This document shows positions 1 through 9,551 of a stretch of 10,261 nucleotides of DNA, one piece after another. The notes under the pieces are model-generated. The model saw only the letters and a list, made by a program, of their open reading frames with translations, had not been told where the DNA came from and did not search any database. Position numbers and translations under genes: made by a program. The first letter of the stretch is position 1. Each line of letters begins with the position of its first letter. The stretch is from Ophiosphaerella korrae (lineage: Eukaryota > Ascomycota > Dothideomycetes > Pleosporales > Phaeosphaeriaceae): assembly GCA_028456385.1 (NCBI GenBank), contig JALNQF010000959.1, positions 1 through 10,261 of the forward strand. Reading direction: 5' to 3'.

Positions 1-321
1 AATAGATTATAAAAGTAAAGTAAGTTAAAAGTAAATATAAGTATAGTAAAGGTTAGAGAAGAGATAAGTTAAGTATAGATATAAGTATAATTAATAATTA
101 TAGTAAAGTAGGTTTAGTATAAATATATATAAAATAGAAGTTAAAAATAAAGTTAGTTAAAGATAGATATAAAAGATTTAAATTAAAAGAAGTTAATTAT
201 TAAAATAAGTATAATAGATATAAAAGAAAATATAAGTTATATATTAAAGTAAGTATAGTAGATATTAAAGTATAGTAAGTAAAGTAAAGAAAAAAGATAA
301 TTAATATTAAAGAGAAGATAA
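1..321 (+). repeat. Decayed ~44-bp tandem array (left copy)
   Basis: Unit starts can be followed at 25, 69, 113, 157, 193 and 237 (spacings 44, 44, 44, 36, 44), each opening TTAA/TTTA and carrying a core close to ATATAAGTATA. It is the same repeat family, in the same orientation, as the arrays at 9277-9551 and 9939-10261, but more eroded: positions that read CG in the right-hand arrays read TA here. The + strand contains no C before position 322. It is non-coding as far as I can see, and the array probably begins left of the window. Confidence 0.85.
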
Positions 322-330
322 CGTAAACTA

Positions 331-362
331 CTAATAAAACTAATAACCTAATAAAACTAATA
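331..362 (+). repeat. 15-bp perfect direct repeat, period 17
   Basis: CTAATAAAACTAATA occurs at 331-345 and again at 348-362. It sits just after the abrupt end of the cytosine-free array and just before the transposase relic. It may be the edge of the inserted element or plain low-complexity sequence. No terminal inverted repeat could be paired with it. Confidence 0.6.
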
Positions 363-400
363 GTTTTTCTTAGTACTATAAATACTACCTCTTTACTACT

Positions 401-825
401 ATATCTTAATAATAACAAAAAAATACTACTATATATAAAGGTAGAGTAGAGCTTACCTTTTAAGCTTTATCTTTAAGCTAATTCTAAAGCTAGTAACGCG
501 CTACTAAAGCGTTTAATACTAATTATTATTACTTCTCTAACTAACTTAAAGGAATTACACCTCGAGCTACTATACACGCTAATAACTAGAAACTTACTTT
601 TAATAAGGAGCGAATAATTATTAACTATATCTTTAACCTTAACTAATAAGGATTTACTCCTTAGCTCTATAAAGTAGCTAATATAGCTAATAAAGTACTA
701 ACTTAGTAGAGTAGTAAGCTTATAAGTAAGAACTAGCCTATACGCTTTATAACGCGTTTAGATAAGCTAAAGATAGCGTTTAACTAAGTAAAAGATTACT
801 AGAGAATACTCTAAGAAGATCTTAT
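401..825 (+). pseudogene. Fot1/pogo-type transposase relic, DNA-binding part only
   Basis: One phase (codons starting at 440, 650, 779, 815) reads as the N-terminal half of a Fot1-like Tc1/mariner-pogo transposase once TAR is taken as former Gln/Trp. Visible marks are ATKAFNTN (Psq-type helix-turn-helix end), LKGITPRA, IINYIFNLN followed by GFTP (650-661), VANIANKVL, SKN-stop-P-IRF (the family's GKNW..RF), and VKDY-stop-RIL-stop-ED (to ~820), matching the family's KDYQRxLQEDP. These span the Psq HTH and the CENP-B-type HTH, which bind the element's ends. The start is inferred at ATA 401, a probable former ATG followed by a run of former Gln codons. The family is normally about 500-550 residues, but beyond ~825 I could not find the DDE catalytic domain (no YNFDETGF-like or LDGHxSH-like block). 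The copy therefore looks truncated as well as mutated. The DNA-binding half is secure; the 3' limit is not. Confidence 0.82.
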
Positions 826-1522
826 CTATAATAGGCCCTAGAACAAGATATTATTAAGGTCTTGTTCTACTAAAAACCCTAAATAGATAACTTCTTATTC
901 TAGTATATTAGGATTTTAATAGAATAAAGAGTAAAATAAACTTTAATATTACTATAACTCTATAGTCTAGTATAATAAGGTATAGTAAGTTAGTTATAGT
1001 AATTTCTATAATAATCTAACTACTATATAGTAAGATATTAAATAAAATATAGTAGAGTTATAGTATTTATTAGAGTAGGCTATACGCTTATAATAATACT
1101 AAGGTTAGGGTTTTAGAGTAACGCTAATAGTATAAAGTATTCTAACTAGAGTATATAAGAAAAACAAGGTAGTTTTACTAGTAACTATATAGATAAGAGC
1201 TAATCTATTAGTATATATACTTACTAGCACTATTATCTACTTTTTATTATTATCTTAAGTTAGTACTCTAACTCCTTTCTTTACTTAGCTACTTTTAGAG
1301 AATACTCTCTTTATTCTACCTAATATACCTATTATAAAGCTCTTCTTATCTATATTATATATATTACGCTACTCTACCTTATACTCCTTAATCTTCTAGT
1401 ATAAAAGATTAAAGTATAGCTTGTATTTATATCTAGAATTAGCTTAATAGCGTATACTATTAATTCTAGTACTCTAGCGTAAAATAAGGTAGATAGAGTA
1501 GTAGTTAATAAAGTAGGTAACC
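826..1522. other. Unidentified mutated sequence downstream of transposase relic
   Basis: No recognisable gene in the frames I read. It would be the place for the transposase catalytic domain, but none of the family's D,D,D blocks could be read. A stretch near 1251-1263 (TATCTTAAGTTAG) resembles part of the 98-bp unit that is tandemly repeated at 1523, so decayed upstream copies of that minisatellite may lie here. Otherwise nothing supportable. Confidence 0.5.
839..869. repeat. Perfect 10-bp inverted repeat (hairpin)
   Basis: TAGAACAAGA at 839-848 is the exact reverse complement of TCTTGTTCTA at 860-869, with an 11-base loop. Each arm keeps an unmutated CA/TG pair, which is rare in this window. 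No T-tract follows, so it is not a terminator. It lies where homology to the transposase fades, and could be a breakpoint scar or chance. Confidence 0.7.
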
Positions 1523-1790
1523 TATATCTAGCTTATTAATATTATCTTAAGTTAGCTAATATAGAAGACTTAGTAGTAGGCCTATTACTCTAAAAGTTCT
1601 AGTTTACTATATTTATAACGTATATCTAGCTTATTAGTATTATTTTAAGTTAGCTAAGATAGAAGACTTAATAGAAGGCTTATTACTCTAAAGTTTCTAG
1701 TTTACTATATTTATAACGTATATCTAGCTTACTAACGTTATTTTAAGTTAGCTAATATAGAAGACTTAGTAGAAAGCTATTACTCTAGTG
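1523..1790 (+). repeat. 98-bp minisatellite, about 2.7 copies
   Basis: The motif TATATCTAGCTTA begins at 1523, 1621 and 1719, exactly 98 bases apart. Each copy then carries TTAAGTTAGCTAA, ATAGAAGACTTA, ATTACTCTA and (first two copies) AGTTTACTATATTTATAACG before the next begins. The third copy stops at about 1790. Copies differ by only a few bases. The period is not a multiple of three, so it is unlikely to be a protein repeat. It is unrelated to the 44-bp arrays. Confidence 0.93.
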
Positions 1791-1884
1791 TATTATTCTA
1801 CTATAGATCGATTAGTACCTATTAGGTTTAGAAAGGTTTTAGAAGTTATATATAGTTTACTATAAGTAGTATAAGAATATTAGA

Positions 1885-1960
1885 ATTAAGTAATTAATTT
1901 AATTAAACTAGTTAACTAGCTAAGTTAATAAGACTAGTTAAGTAGCTACTTAGCTAAGCT
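1885..1960. repeat. Palindrome-rich patch
   Basis: Contains the perfect 12-bp palindrome CTAGTTAACTAG (1908-1919) and an 8-bp inverted repeat AGCTAAGT (1918-1925) with ACTTAGCT (1948-1955), set in TTAATTAA-like sequence. RIP creates many TA-centred short palindromes, so these may have no function. It lies between the minisatellite and the unidentified region. Confidence 0.5.
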
Positions 1961-2049
1961 TAGACGTACCTAGTCTCGTGATCTAAGTATTAATATAAGT
2001 AAGCTCGCTTATTATTAAGTTAGCTTAGGTACTACTAGATTAATAGTCT

Positions 2050-3230
2050 AATCTAATAGTACAACTCTTAAGATAAAGGCTTTAGTAGCTTTTTTTTAAG
2101 CTCTAATCCTAACCTAAGATAGTAATATTTAAGGCTAAAGCTTCTACCTTTAACTAGAACTTGTTTATATAGACTACTATAAGAGGATAGAAGTATATTA
2201 ATTAATATTACTTAAATAGTTCTAGTAATATAAGCTATTAAAGCTACTAAGATATACTTCTTATAGATAGCGTAGTATACTTAATACTACTATTACTACT
2301 TTTATTATTAGTACTACCTATAATCTCTTTAACTTTATAAGCTACTATTAGGCCCTTTTTCTTAATATAGAGTATTTCTTTGCTCTAGATTAGGCTACCC
2401 TAAATACTCTCTACGCCTAGCTACTTATTTAATACTATACTTATAGTATATACGTCTTTATTTACTTTCTTAATTAGATTAAGCTAGATAGGCTACTTGT
2501 AGGTATAGATATCCTTCTCTACCTAATAGGTAGAGACGACGTTAGTAGGTATTAGATAAAGGCTACTCTAGCTAAAGGTTTAAGTAGTATTATACTAGTA
2601 TATTACCTAAGTTAAGTACTTTATAAAGGCCTTCCTTTTATAGAGCGTACTAGTAGGATAGACTAATAGTAGTAAGTTATTAATAGCTTAGGACTTAATA
2701 GTAACCTAGCTATACTAACTACAAGAAGTATTATTACTTACTAGGTAGTTATCTTACTAAAGTTAGTTAATCTTAGTAGTATATACGTAACTAAGAAAAG
2801 CTATTACCTAGTAGTACTCGATTATAATAGTAGCTATCTACTACTTATAGTAGTAGCTTATATACTAAGTATTTTAGAAGACGCTATTATAGCTATTAGT
2901 GTAGTAGTTTTATAGAGTAATTTAGCTAGATATAGTACTATTAATAGTAGTACTACGTAATAGGACTAGTACGCTACGCTCTCTCTATAACTATAAGAAG
3001 GTAGCTATATTATACTAGGTATCTAGACTACTAACTACGTAAGCTTTTTTAAGTATACTATAAGTAGTCTTATAGAGAGACCTAGTCTCTATATAGAAGT
3101 TACTACCTTTACTTATAAGTTACTTAATAATCTAGGTAATATCTAGGTTATTAGTAGAAGTAATAGTATAGTAAGTAATTTTTTTAGTAGCTTCTACTAA
3201 GTTAGCTAGCTCTATAAGTCCTAAGGTCTA
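2050..3230 (-). pseudogene. Possible minus-strand coding relic, unidentified
   Basis: One minus-strand frame reads as a plausible mixed protein sequence when TAR/TAY are taken as former Gln/Trp/His/Cys. Examples are KVNKDVYTISIVL, LGVESI-stop-GSLI and SKEILYIKKKGLIVAYKVKEI. It is rich in Ser, Thr and Asn in its upstream part and charged in its downstream part. I recognise no domain. Stop density is no guide in RIP-mutated DNA, because TAA/TAG are frequent in every frame, so this rests only on residue composition. It could equally be non-coding; limits are approximate. Confidence 0.22.
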
Positions 3231-3231
3231 C

Positions 3232-3244
3232 TTTTTTTTTTTTT
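3232..3244. repeat. T13 homopolymer run
   Basis: Thirteen consecutive T on the + strand (A on the - strand), the longest homopolymer in the window. It could be a poly-A remnant of a minus-strand retroelement or simple slippage. No target-site duplication or element body could be tied to it. Confidence 0.6.
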
Positions 3245-3986
3245 ATACTATAGCTAGTTTTTTCTTATAAGTTTACTCTACGTAATAGTTATTACTAGTA
3301 ATAGTAATAATATAGACTAGTAGTAGCTATAAAGGCTCTAGCTAAGAGGATAGCTTTACTTCTAATTACTCTACTTCTAACTTTTTTACTTCTAGCTCTT
3401 CTAGTACTAGTATAGGCGTATAAAGTTTACTTTAAGTATACTTTTATACTAGTATTAGAGAGTATATAGCTTTATACTTTAGTATAAGTAAAAGACTTTA
3501 GACCTTTTTATCTAAGTTACTAGTAGTAAGTATCTTTTATATAGAGAGTAGTATATTATCTATAGTATTTACTAGTATAATAGTTATATAAATAGGCTTT
3601 TACTAGCTCTCTTTATTAAGTACTTCTATAAGTATCTCTTATACTAACTAAATTACTAAGAGAAGAGAATTAGTAATAAGTACTAGATTGTAGTTACTTT
3701 AGTTATTAGGAATTAGCTATCTTATACTAAATTTAGGTACTTATTAGCTTACCTACGTAGCTTAGAAGTAGAATAATTTCTTATAGTCTATATTAAGGGC
3801 CTAGTAGCTATAGTTATATAGGATATAAGTATTACAAGTAACTAAGAAGCTTTACTTTCTACTATCTACTTCTCTTACTATAGAACGTAGAATTAATAAA
3901 GTAAATATAATATATAATAGGCGTATTATAGGTAGTAAAGTAGGCGTAAAGTTAAGTTCTATCTAAGACTCTACTAAGGTCTTAAT

Positions 3987-4238
3987 ACGCGATTTTATAA
4001 ATATAATATATACTTACTACTAAACGCGCTAGTATAGTAAGAGTTATAAAACGCGTTTATAGTAAAGATTAATAAGAGACCTAGCTTAAAAGAAGTAAAG
4101 ATAAAAAAGATAAGATAATAATATATTATATTACGTAGTTTACTATTTATAAGTATTAGAAGAGTGTCTAGTATAGTACTACTATTAAAAAAGAAATATA
4201 AGTTTAATAAGTAGTAGATTAAGATAATAAAAACGCGT
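3987..4238. promoter_or_regulatory. ACGCG-word cluster upstream of helicase relic
   Basis: ACGCG occurs at 3987 and 4024, and ACGCGT at 4051 and 4233, in the presumed 5' flank of the helicase relic. ACGCGT is the MluI cell-cycle box bound by MBF-type factors in fungi. CG survives RIP better than CA, so such words can stand out simply because other sequence was erased. The regulatory reading is a weak inference. Confidence 0.2.
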
Positions 4239-4625
4239 AAAGGGCTATAAAATAGAGGTAATAGAGTTAGAGAAGAAGCTTACTCTTAGAAGTAGAAGTC
4301 TAGGCATATACTATCTAAGTAACCTAATATAGATACTACTCTAATAAGCTAATAAGAATACGTAAGTAGTTATATCTTAGGCTTTTAGCTATAATAGTAG
4401 GGGGTATACGTTATTTTAGAGATTAATAGGAATATATAGAAGGAAGAGTAGTATTAGCTTAAAATAAGAAGATTATTAGATATACTAAGAATAGAGTAAT
4501 TTAATAATATTTTTAAATATTTACTAGCGTACTATATTACTATTTATAAGACCTACTAGTAAAGTATTATCTAGTCTTAGCTAAAGGCCTATTTAGATAA
4601 AAGCTACTAGGAGTACGTTTAGTAG
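4081..4625 (+). other. Upstream flank of helicase relic, possibly 5' coding extension
   Basis: The helicase phase can be read back into this stretch with plausible residues (for example GVYVILEINRNI and LKIRRLLDI near 4401-4500), but I recognise no conserved block before about 4680. The start codon of the former gene could lie here, or this could be leader or promoter DNA. One rare surviving CAT lies at 4305. Base composition already resembles the helicase relic (purine-rich + strand). Confidence 0.35.
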
Positions 4626-7600
4626 ATATAATAGAAAATTATCTAGGTAGTATAAGAAGCGTTATAGTTATAGTAATAAGTAAGTAACTTAGACTAGGTT
4701 ATTTATCCTAGGCTAGAATTACTACTATTACTATATTTACCTATTTACTATAATAGGCTTTAATATAATAAATATAGGTATATTTATTACTATATTAAGT
4801 AAATAAAAGAATATTACTAAAAAGAGTATTACTAGAGTAAGCCTTAAGCTAGTATATAAGCTATATAGATAATAGTAATATACTAGAAATTCTATAGTAC
4901 TAGTTCTATAGGTAGGTTATTTTAAGTTAATATAGTAATAGTAGTTTACCTAGTAGGTAATAATATAGATAGAGATATAAGTTAAGTAGTTAAAGTATTA
5001 TTAGTATAAGTTATAATATAGATAGAGGAACTAGAGAAGAATATAAATACTACTATCTAGGAGGATATAGATAGATACGATTTTAGTAAGTAGCTAAATT
5101 AAGTAAGATAGGTATAGTATCTAAAGAGTTTAAAGCGTAACTAGTTATTAAAGATAGTAGCTAAGCTTATATGTAAAGAGTAAGCATTATTTAATATATA
5201 TTAGGTAGCTTATATAGTAATATAGTAGGTATAGTAAGTATCTTAGGTAAGTATAGTTAGTATACCCGCGATAATATATATTAACTAGTAAGGACTTAGT
5301 AATATAATAAGTAAGAAGCTGTTTAATACGTAGTAGATAGGTAAGATAATAGTTAAATATAGTAATATATAGCTAAAGCTTATTATATATATTTAGTAGA
5401 CTTATAAAATACTAGTTATTTAACTTTATAATAATAATAAAGTTAAAAGTAGAAAGCTATTATATTATATTATAAGTAAGTAATATAAGTATATAGAGAG
5501 GATTAAGGTAATTATAAGGCGTAATAGAGAAGAAAATTAGTTTAAGGAGATAGAGTTAGACGATAGTAATAATAAGAGGTTAGATAAGTAGTAGGAAAAG
5601 GTACTAGAGAGGTACGTACTAAAGTTTATAATATTATTATTAGACTATATATTAGGTAATAATAAGTATACAAGCGCGTTAATTAGTAGTATAGTAGTAT
5701 TAGGGATTAGTATAGAAAGTAGGTAGTTAAGCCTATTAGTATATACGCCTAAGTAGTTAGTAGTAGTAAGTATAATACGTATATTAGTGTTGTATAAGTT
5801 AACGTAGATATAATAGGAGTAGATTAATAAGCTAGCTAGTAAAGAGTAGAAGTTAAAAGACGTAGCTACTATAGTACTACTCTATTTATAGTTTATATAG
5901 GAGATAGCTAGCTACTTTATAATATTAACTAAATATAATAGTAAGCTAATACTAATAGACTTAATTTTATAGTTAAGAGTATTTACGTTTAAGATCTAGT
6001 TTATAACTAACGTAGAAGGCGTAGTTAACTAGATTAGTAATATATTATTATATAGTAATATATAGTTTAGTATAGTATAACTATAGTTAATAATCTATAA
6101 GATAATAGCTAGCGCGTAATAATATATTTTAATAGAGTTAATATTATTACAAGTTAATAGTAAGAGTTTAGTTATACTAAATATAACTACGTTACTTATA
6201 ATTAACTAGGATAAGCTAGTAGATAATATAACTAAGTAGTAAGTTAGGTAGAGTTTTATAAAAGACCTACGTAATAAAAATATAATAAGTATAGAAGACC
6301 TAGAAAAATAGCTAGAGTAGTAGTTAAGAGAAGAGGAAAAGATTTAAAATTAATTTATTAACGTTAAGGTAACGTAGGTAGTACTAGGTATAGGAAGTAG
6401 CGTAGTATAAGTAAAAGATTACGTATAGGTATATAGGTAGGTAATAAAAGATACTTACTACAAGTTAGCCCTAGTAGTATATATAGTAGGAGGTAGACTA
6501 CTATAAGGTTTAGAGCTTATAATAGTTAAATTTAAAAATAGTATAAATAAGGATAGTAGCTAAATTAGTATTAAAGATAAGATAGTAGTATTTACTATAA
6601 TATATTATAAGAATATTAGTTAAAGTAGTAGGAGTAAAGTAATCTATAAGTATATACTACGCGAAGTAAGAGAACTAGTAGTATATTATTTATAGTTTAG
6701 CTAGCTATTTTAGTAATAGATAAATAGAGTAGTACGTAGTAAAGTAGAAGAAGAGAGTAGGTATATATAGGAGCTATATCTAGAAAAGAGTTAGTAGAAA
6801 CTAAAGTAGAAGAAAAAGTAAGAAGAAGATAAAGTATAAGAGAGAAAAAGAGTATATAGCGTTAGCTAGTAAGTAAGTACAAGAGAGTAAAAAGAAGAGT
6901 AAGTAGAAAGTATTAAAACGTAGGGTAGTATAGAGTTATAAAATACTAACTAGGTTATAGGTATAATATAAAAAGAATCGTTATAGTAAATAGGTATTAA
7001 GTTAATAGTAATAGTATAGAGATATAGTACGAAGGCGATTTACTATTAGTATATCTATAATTAGGTAGCTATTAAGGCGTTTTTAAATATAGATAAAGAT
7101 AAGAGTAATTTAGATAATAAGGACTAAGCGTTTAATATTTAAACTAGGTATAGTAGTAGTATAGTAGGTAGTATTTATAGGAGGCTAGTTATAGAGCCTA
7201 TATTTAGCGTAAAAGTAAAGAGGATTAGGTTACGTTTAGCTAGTATAGAGTAGTATATATTTTTATAAATTATATTAGTAATAGAGAAGAAGCTATAAAA
7301 AAGTATATAAGTAGTAGTAGTATATAAAGAAGTAGTAAAAGAAGAGTACTATTAGTAGAAAATAATATAGTTAGTAGATATAGATAGAGAGTTAAAGAAG
7401 TTATTAAGTAAGTAAGCTAAGTTCTATAGCGTATAGAAACTAGTAATATAGGTAATTATATAGTATAAGAGCTCTATAGTAGTAATTATAGAAATAAAAG
7501 TAAGTAAAAGCTTATTGTTTATATTACTAGTGTTAGTATTAAGTAAGTTAATAATTATAGTTATACTACTAGTTACGTTATAGTTTAATATAAAAGAGTA

Positions 7601-9284
7601 ATACAAGAAGCTAAAGATTATAAGTATAGAATAAGATAGTCGATAGCTATATAAAGGGGCGTAGATTATATTTATAACGCCTAAGGTAGTAGTTAGAGAG
7701 GTATTTAGGTATTATATTAACTAGTAGTAAGTAATAAGATAGTTAGACTAGATTATAGTAGACGAGTGTTATATAGTGTTAGATTTATTAAGTAGATTCT
7801 ATAGCTAGATACTAGAGTTAAAGGGATTAGTATAAGTAGAGATATAGATAGTATATTTAATAGTAACGTTATAGCCTAGTAAAGAGTAGTAGTTTATAGA
7901 GCTAATAGGGTTACTATTAAAGTAGGTATATTAGTAGTTCTAGGAGTAGATAACGTATAAAAACGTTAAGTATTAAGTAGAGAAGTATAATATAAAAAAA
8001 GAAGAGTAAGTAATTATAGAAGTAGTAGAGAGGTTAAAGAGAAAGTACGTATAGCTTAAATAAGTAGTTATATATTATAAGATAGTATAAAAGATAAAGA
8101 GAATAGTAGAGTTATTAGGAGTAGTTTATTATTACTAAGTAGTAAGTAGTATAGAGAAAAAGAAAGAGATTATAAAGTAGTTAATAAGTAAAAAGAAGTA
8201 GGTATTTATAGTAATAAATACGTTAGGATTAAAAGTAGATATAGTATAGATTTAAGTAGTAGTATATATAGAAATAGTTTACAAAATATAGTATTATATA
8301 TAGGAAAGTAGATAAGTAAAATAAGATAGTAAGGTAAGTAAAGTAATTATTATATAAGGATACTAAGAAGAGTAGTAGAGATAGATATATAATAGGTTTA
8401 TAAAGGATATAGAAGAGGAGATATAAAAACTAATTAGGGGTAATAGATATATATAAAAGGTAATTAACTAGGTAATAGATAAGATAAAGTAGTAGTAAGA
8501 GTATAAAGAAAATAAGGTAAGATATTAGTAATATATAAAGAGAAAGAGTAGAATTAGAGAGAGAGTTATAGAAGAGGTAGTAAAGAACTAATTAGAGTTT
8601 AAGTAGTAGAAGATAGAAAGATAGATAGTAAGATTGTAAGAGGTAGAGTATTAAAGAAAAGAGAAGTTAGAAGTAGAAGGTTTAGTAGAGTTAATAGAAG
8701 AGTAGTAGAGTAAGTATTAATAGTACTAGGTATTAGAGAAAGATAAGATAAGATATAAACTAGAGGATTATAAAGAAAAGGAAGTAAAGTAAGTATAGAT
8801 TAGATATAAGTTATTTAAGGAGTATTAGGTATATATTCTATATTTGTATTATTATAATTACTAGTTACTATAAGTAATTTATATAAGTTTCGAAGAGGAT
8901 ATTATAAAAAGAGGATATAAAAAGATTATAGGAGAGAAGTATTAGTATTTAAAAGTTTTAAAAAAGACGTTAGTAGTTAAGTTAATAAAGAGAGGTTTAT
9001 TAGTATATAAGGTTTTAGAGAAAGTAATAAAAGAAGATAGAAAAATAAAAAGAATAGAGATAGAAGAAGTTAAAGAGCTATTCTAGGAGATTATAGAGTA
9101 GAGAAGTAAAAAAAAGTAGTAAAGAGAGATTAAAGGTAATAACTTAAGTTAGATTATAAAGTAAGTAGTAGAATATATAGAGTAAAGAAAGAAAATAAAA
9201 AAAGATATAGAATAAAGAAGAGAGATATTAGAAGTTAGGTATTATATATATTTAAATAGAATACGTAAGAGAATAGTAGGTTAA
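4626..9284 (+). pseudogene. Telomere-linked-type RecQ-like helicase, RIP-inactivated
   Basis: A single phase (codon starts divisible by 3) carries a whole fungal telomere-linked helicase-type protein of about 1,550 codons; intact relatives are large subtelomeric superfamily II helicases thought to unwind DNA in the nucleus. Reading TAR as Gln/Trp and TAY as His/Cys where the family demands, I see in order: a C2H2-like finger, C-x2-C-x12-H-x4-H (4764, 4773, 4812, 4827); family blocks YTSALISS (~5670) and VYTPK (~5735); VGGRLL-stop-GLEL (6486-6518); YILREVRELVVYYL (6651-6692), the family's RYLPREVGELxVYYL; Walker A region VSKSLLFILL (7500-7529); DECH box with GAC GAG TGT intact (7761-7769) and His now TAT; motif III YLIVTL-stop-PSKE (7854-7886); motif IV VVIYYK (8064-8081); motif V INTLGLKVD (8214-8240); motif VI (8301-8330, the family's QESGRAGRDG); Cys/His cluster C-x2-C...H-x4-C (8715, 8724, 8754, 8769); a second Cys cluster (8853-8882); and a charged, probably coiled-coil tail. 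The start at 4626 (ATA, former ATG?) is a guess; TAA 9282 falls in the first repeat unit. Dozens of internal stops and no net frameshift. Confidence 0.9.
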
Positions 9285-9551
9285 GCCTAGACGTAAGTAT
9301 AGTAGACGTTAGAAAAAGATAGGTTAAGCCTAGATATAAGTGTAATAGACGTTAAAAGAAGATAAGTTAAGCCTAGACGTAAGTATAGTAAACGCAAAGA
9401 GTAAGATAAGTTAAGCCTAGATATAAGTATAGTAGATATAAAAGGTAAGAGAGGTTAAGCTTAGATATAAGTATAGTAGGCGTAAAGAGTAAGATAAGTT
9501 AAGCCTAGATATAAGTATAATAGACGTTAAGAGATAATAGGTTAAGCCTAG
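9277..9551 (+). repeat. 43-44-bp tandem array, subfamily with TTAAGCCTAG
   Basis: TTAAGCCTAG (TTAAGCTTAG once) starts at 9281, 9324, 9367, 9411, 9455, 9499 and 9542, spacings 43, 43, 44, 44, 44, 43: six full units plus an edge. Each unit continues with A(CG or TA)TAAGTATA, then AGACGTT-like, then a purine-rich linker. The alternation of CG and TA at two fixed positions between units looks like RIP acting on CpG-containing variants. The first unit overlaps the helicase stop. The period is not a multiple of three, so the array is not a simple coding repeat. Confidence 0.95.

Larger units (their letters stand above)
1961..4080. other. Large unidentified mutated spacer
   Basis: About 2.1 kb with no secure gene. 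Unlike the 44-bp arrays and the helicase relic, whose + strand is strongly purine-rich with very few C, this stretch has C and G on both strands, so it is a different sequence module. The change is near 4060-4080. It contains a 13-T run at 3232-3244 and a cluster of ACGCG words near its right end. I found no retrotransposon polymerase or integrase motif and no RNA gene. Confidence 0.6.

Noticed and set aside
200..418. Minus-strand 72-residue open frame starting with TTG
   Set aside because: Leucine/tyrosine-rich translation of the antisense of the cytosine-free array and of the transposase 5' end. The TTG start is one of the rare surviving CAA words. It is an artefact of base composition, not a gene.
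880..890. CCCTAA word at about 880-885, possible telomere repeat
   Set aside because: Occurs once, not in tandem. One hexamer in 10 kb is expected by chance.
3232..3244. T-run as a transcription terminator or retroelement poly-A tail
   Set aside because: No preceding hairpin, no recognisable element body and no target-site duplication. Kept only as a homopolymer.
826..4080. LTR retrotransposon (reverse transcriptase/integrase) hidden in the spacer
   Set aside because: I looked for integrase, reverse transcriptase and RNase H blocks in the frames I translated and recognised none. No LTR pair is visible.
5171..5173. The only + strand ATG, as a start codon
   Set aside because: It is out of phase with the helicase relic (codons at 5169 and 5172) and is followed immediately by TAA-type stops in its own frame.
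7424..7606. Minus-strand 60-residue open frame starting with TTG
   Set aside because: Lies antisense to the Walker A region of the helicase relic. The Ile/Leu/Tyr/Asn/Thr-rich product reflects RIP-mutated DNA read backwards, with no start context or domain.
9277..9551. CRISPR array (regular repeats)
   Set aside because: The whole 43-44-bp unit is repeated with no unique spacers, in a eukaryotic RIP context. It is a tandem minisatellite.
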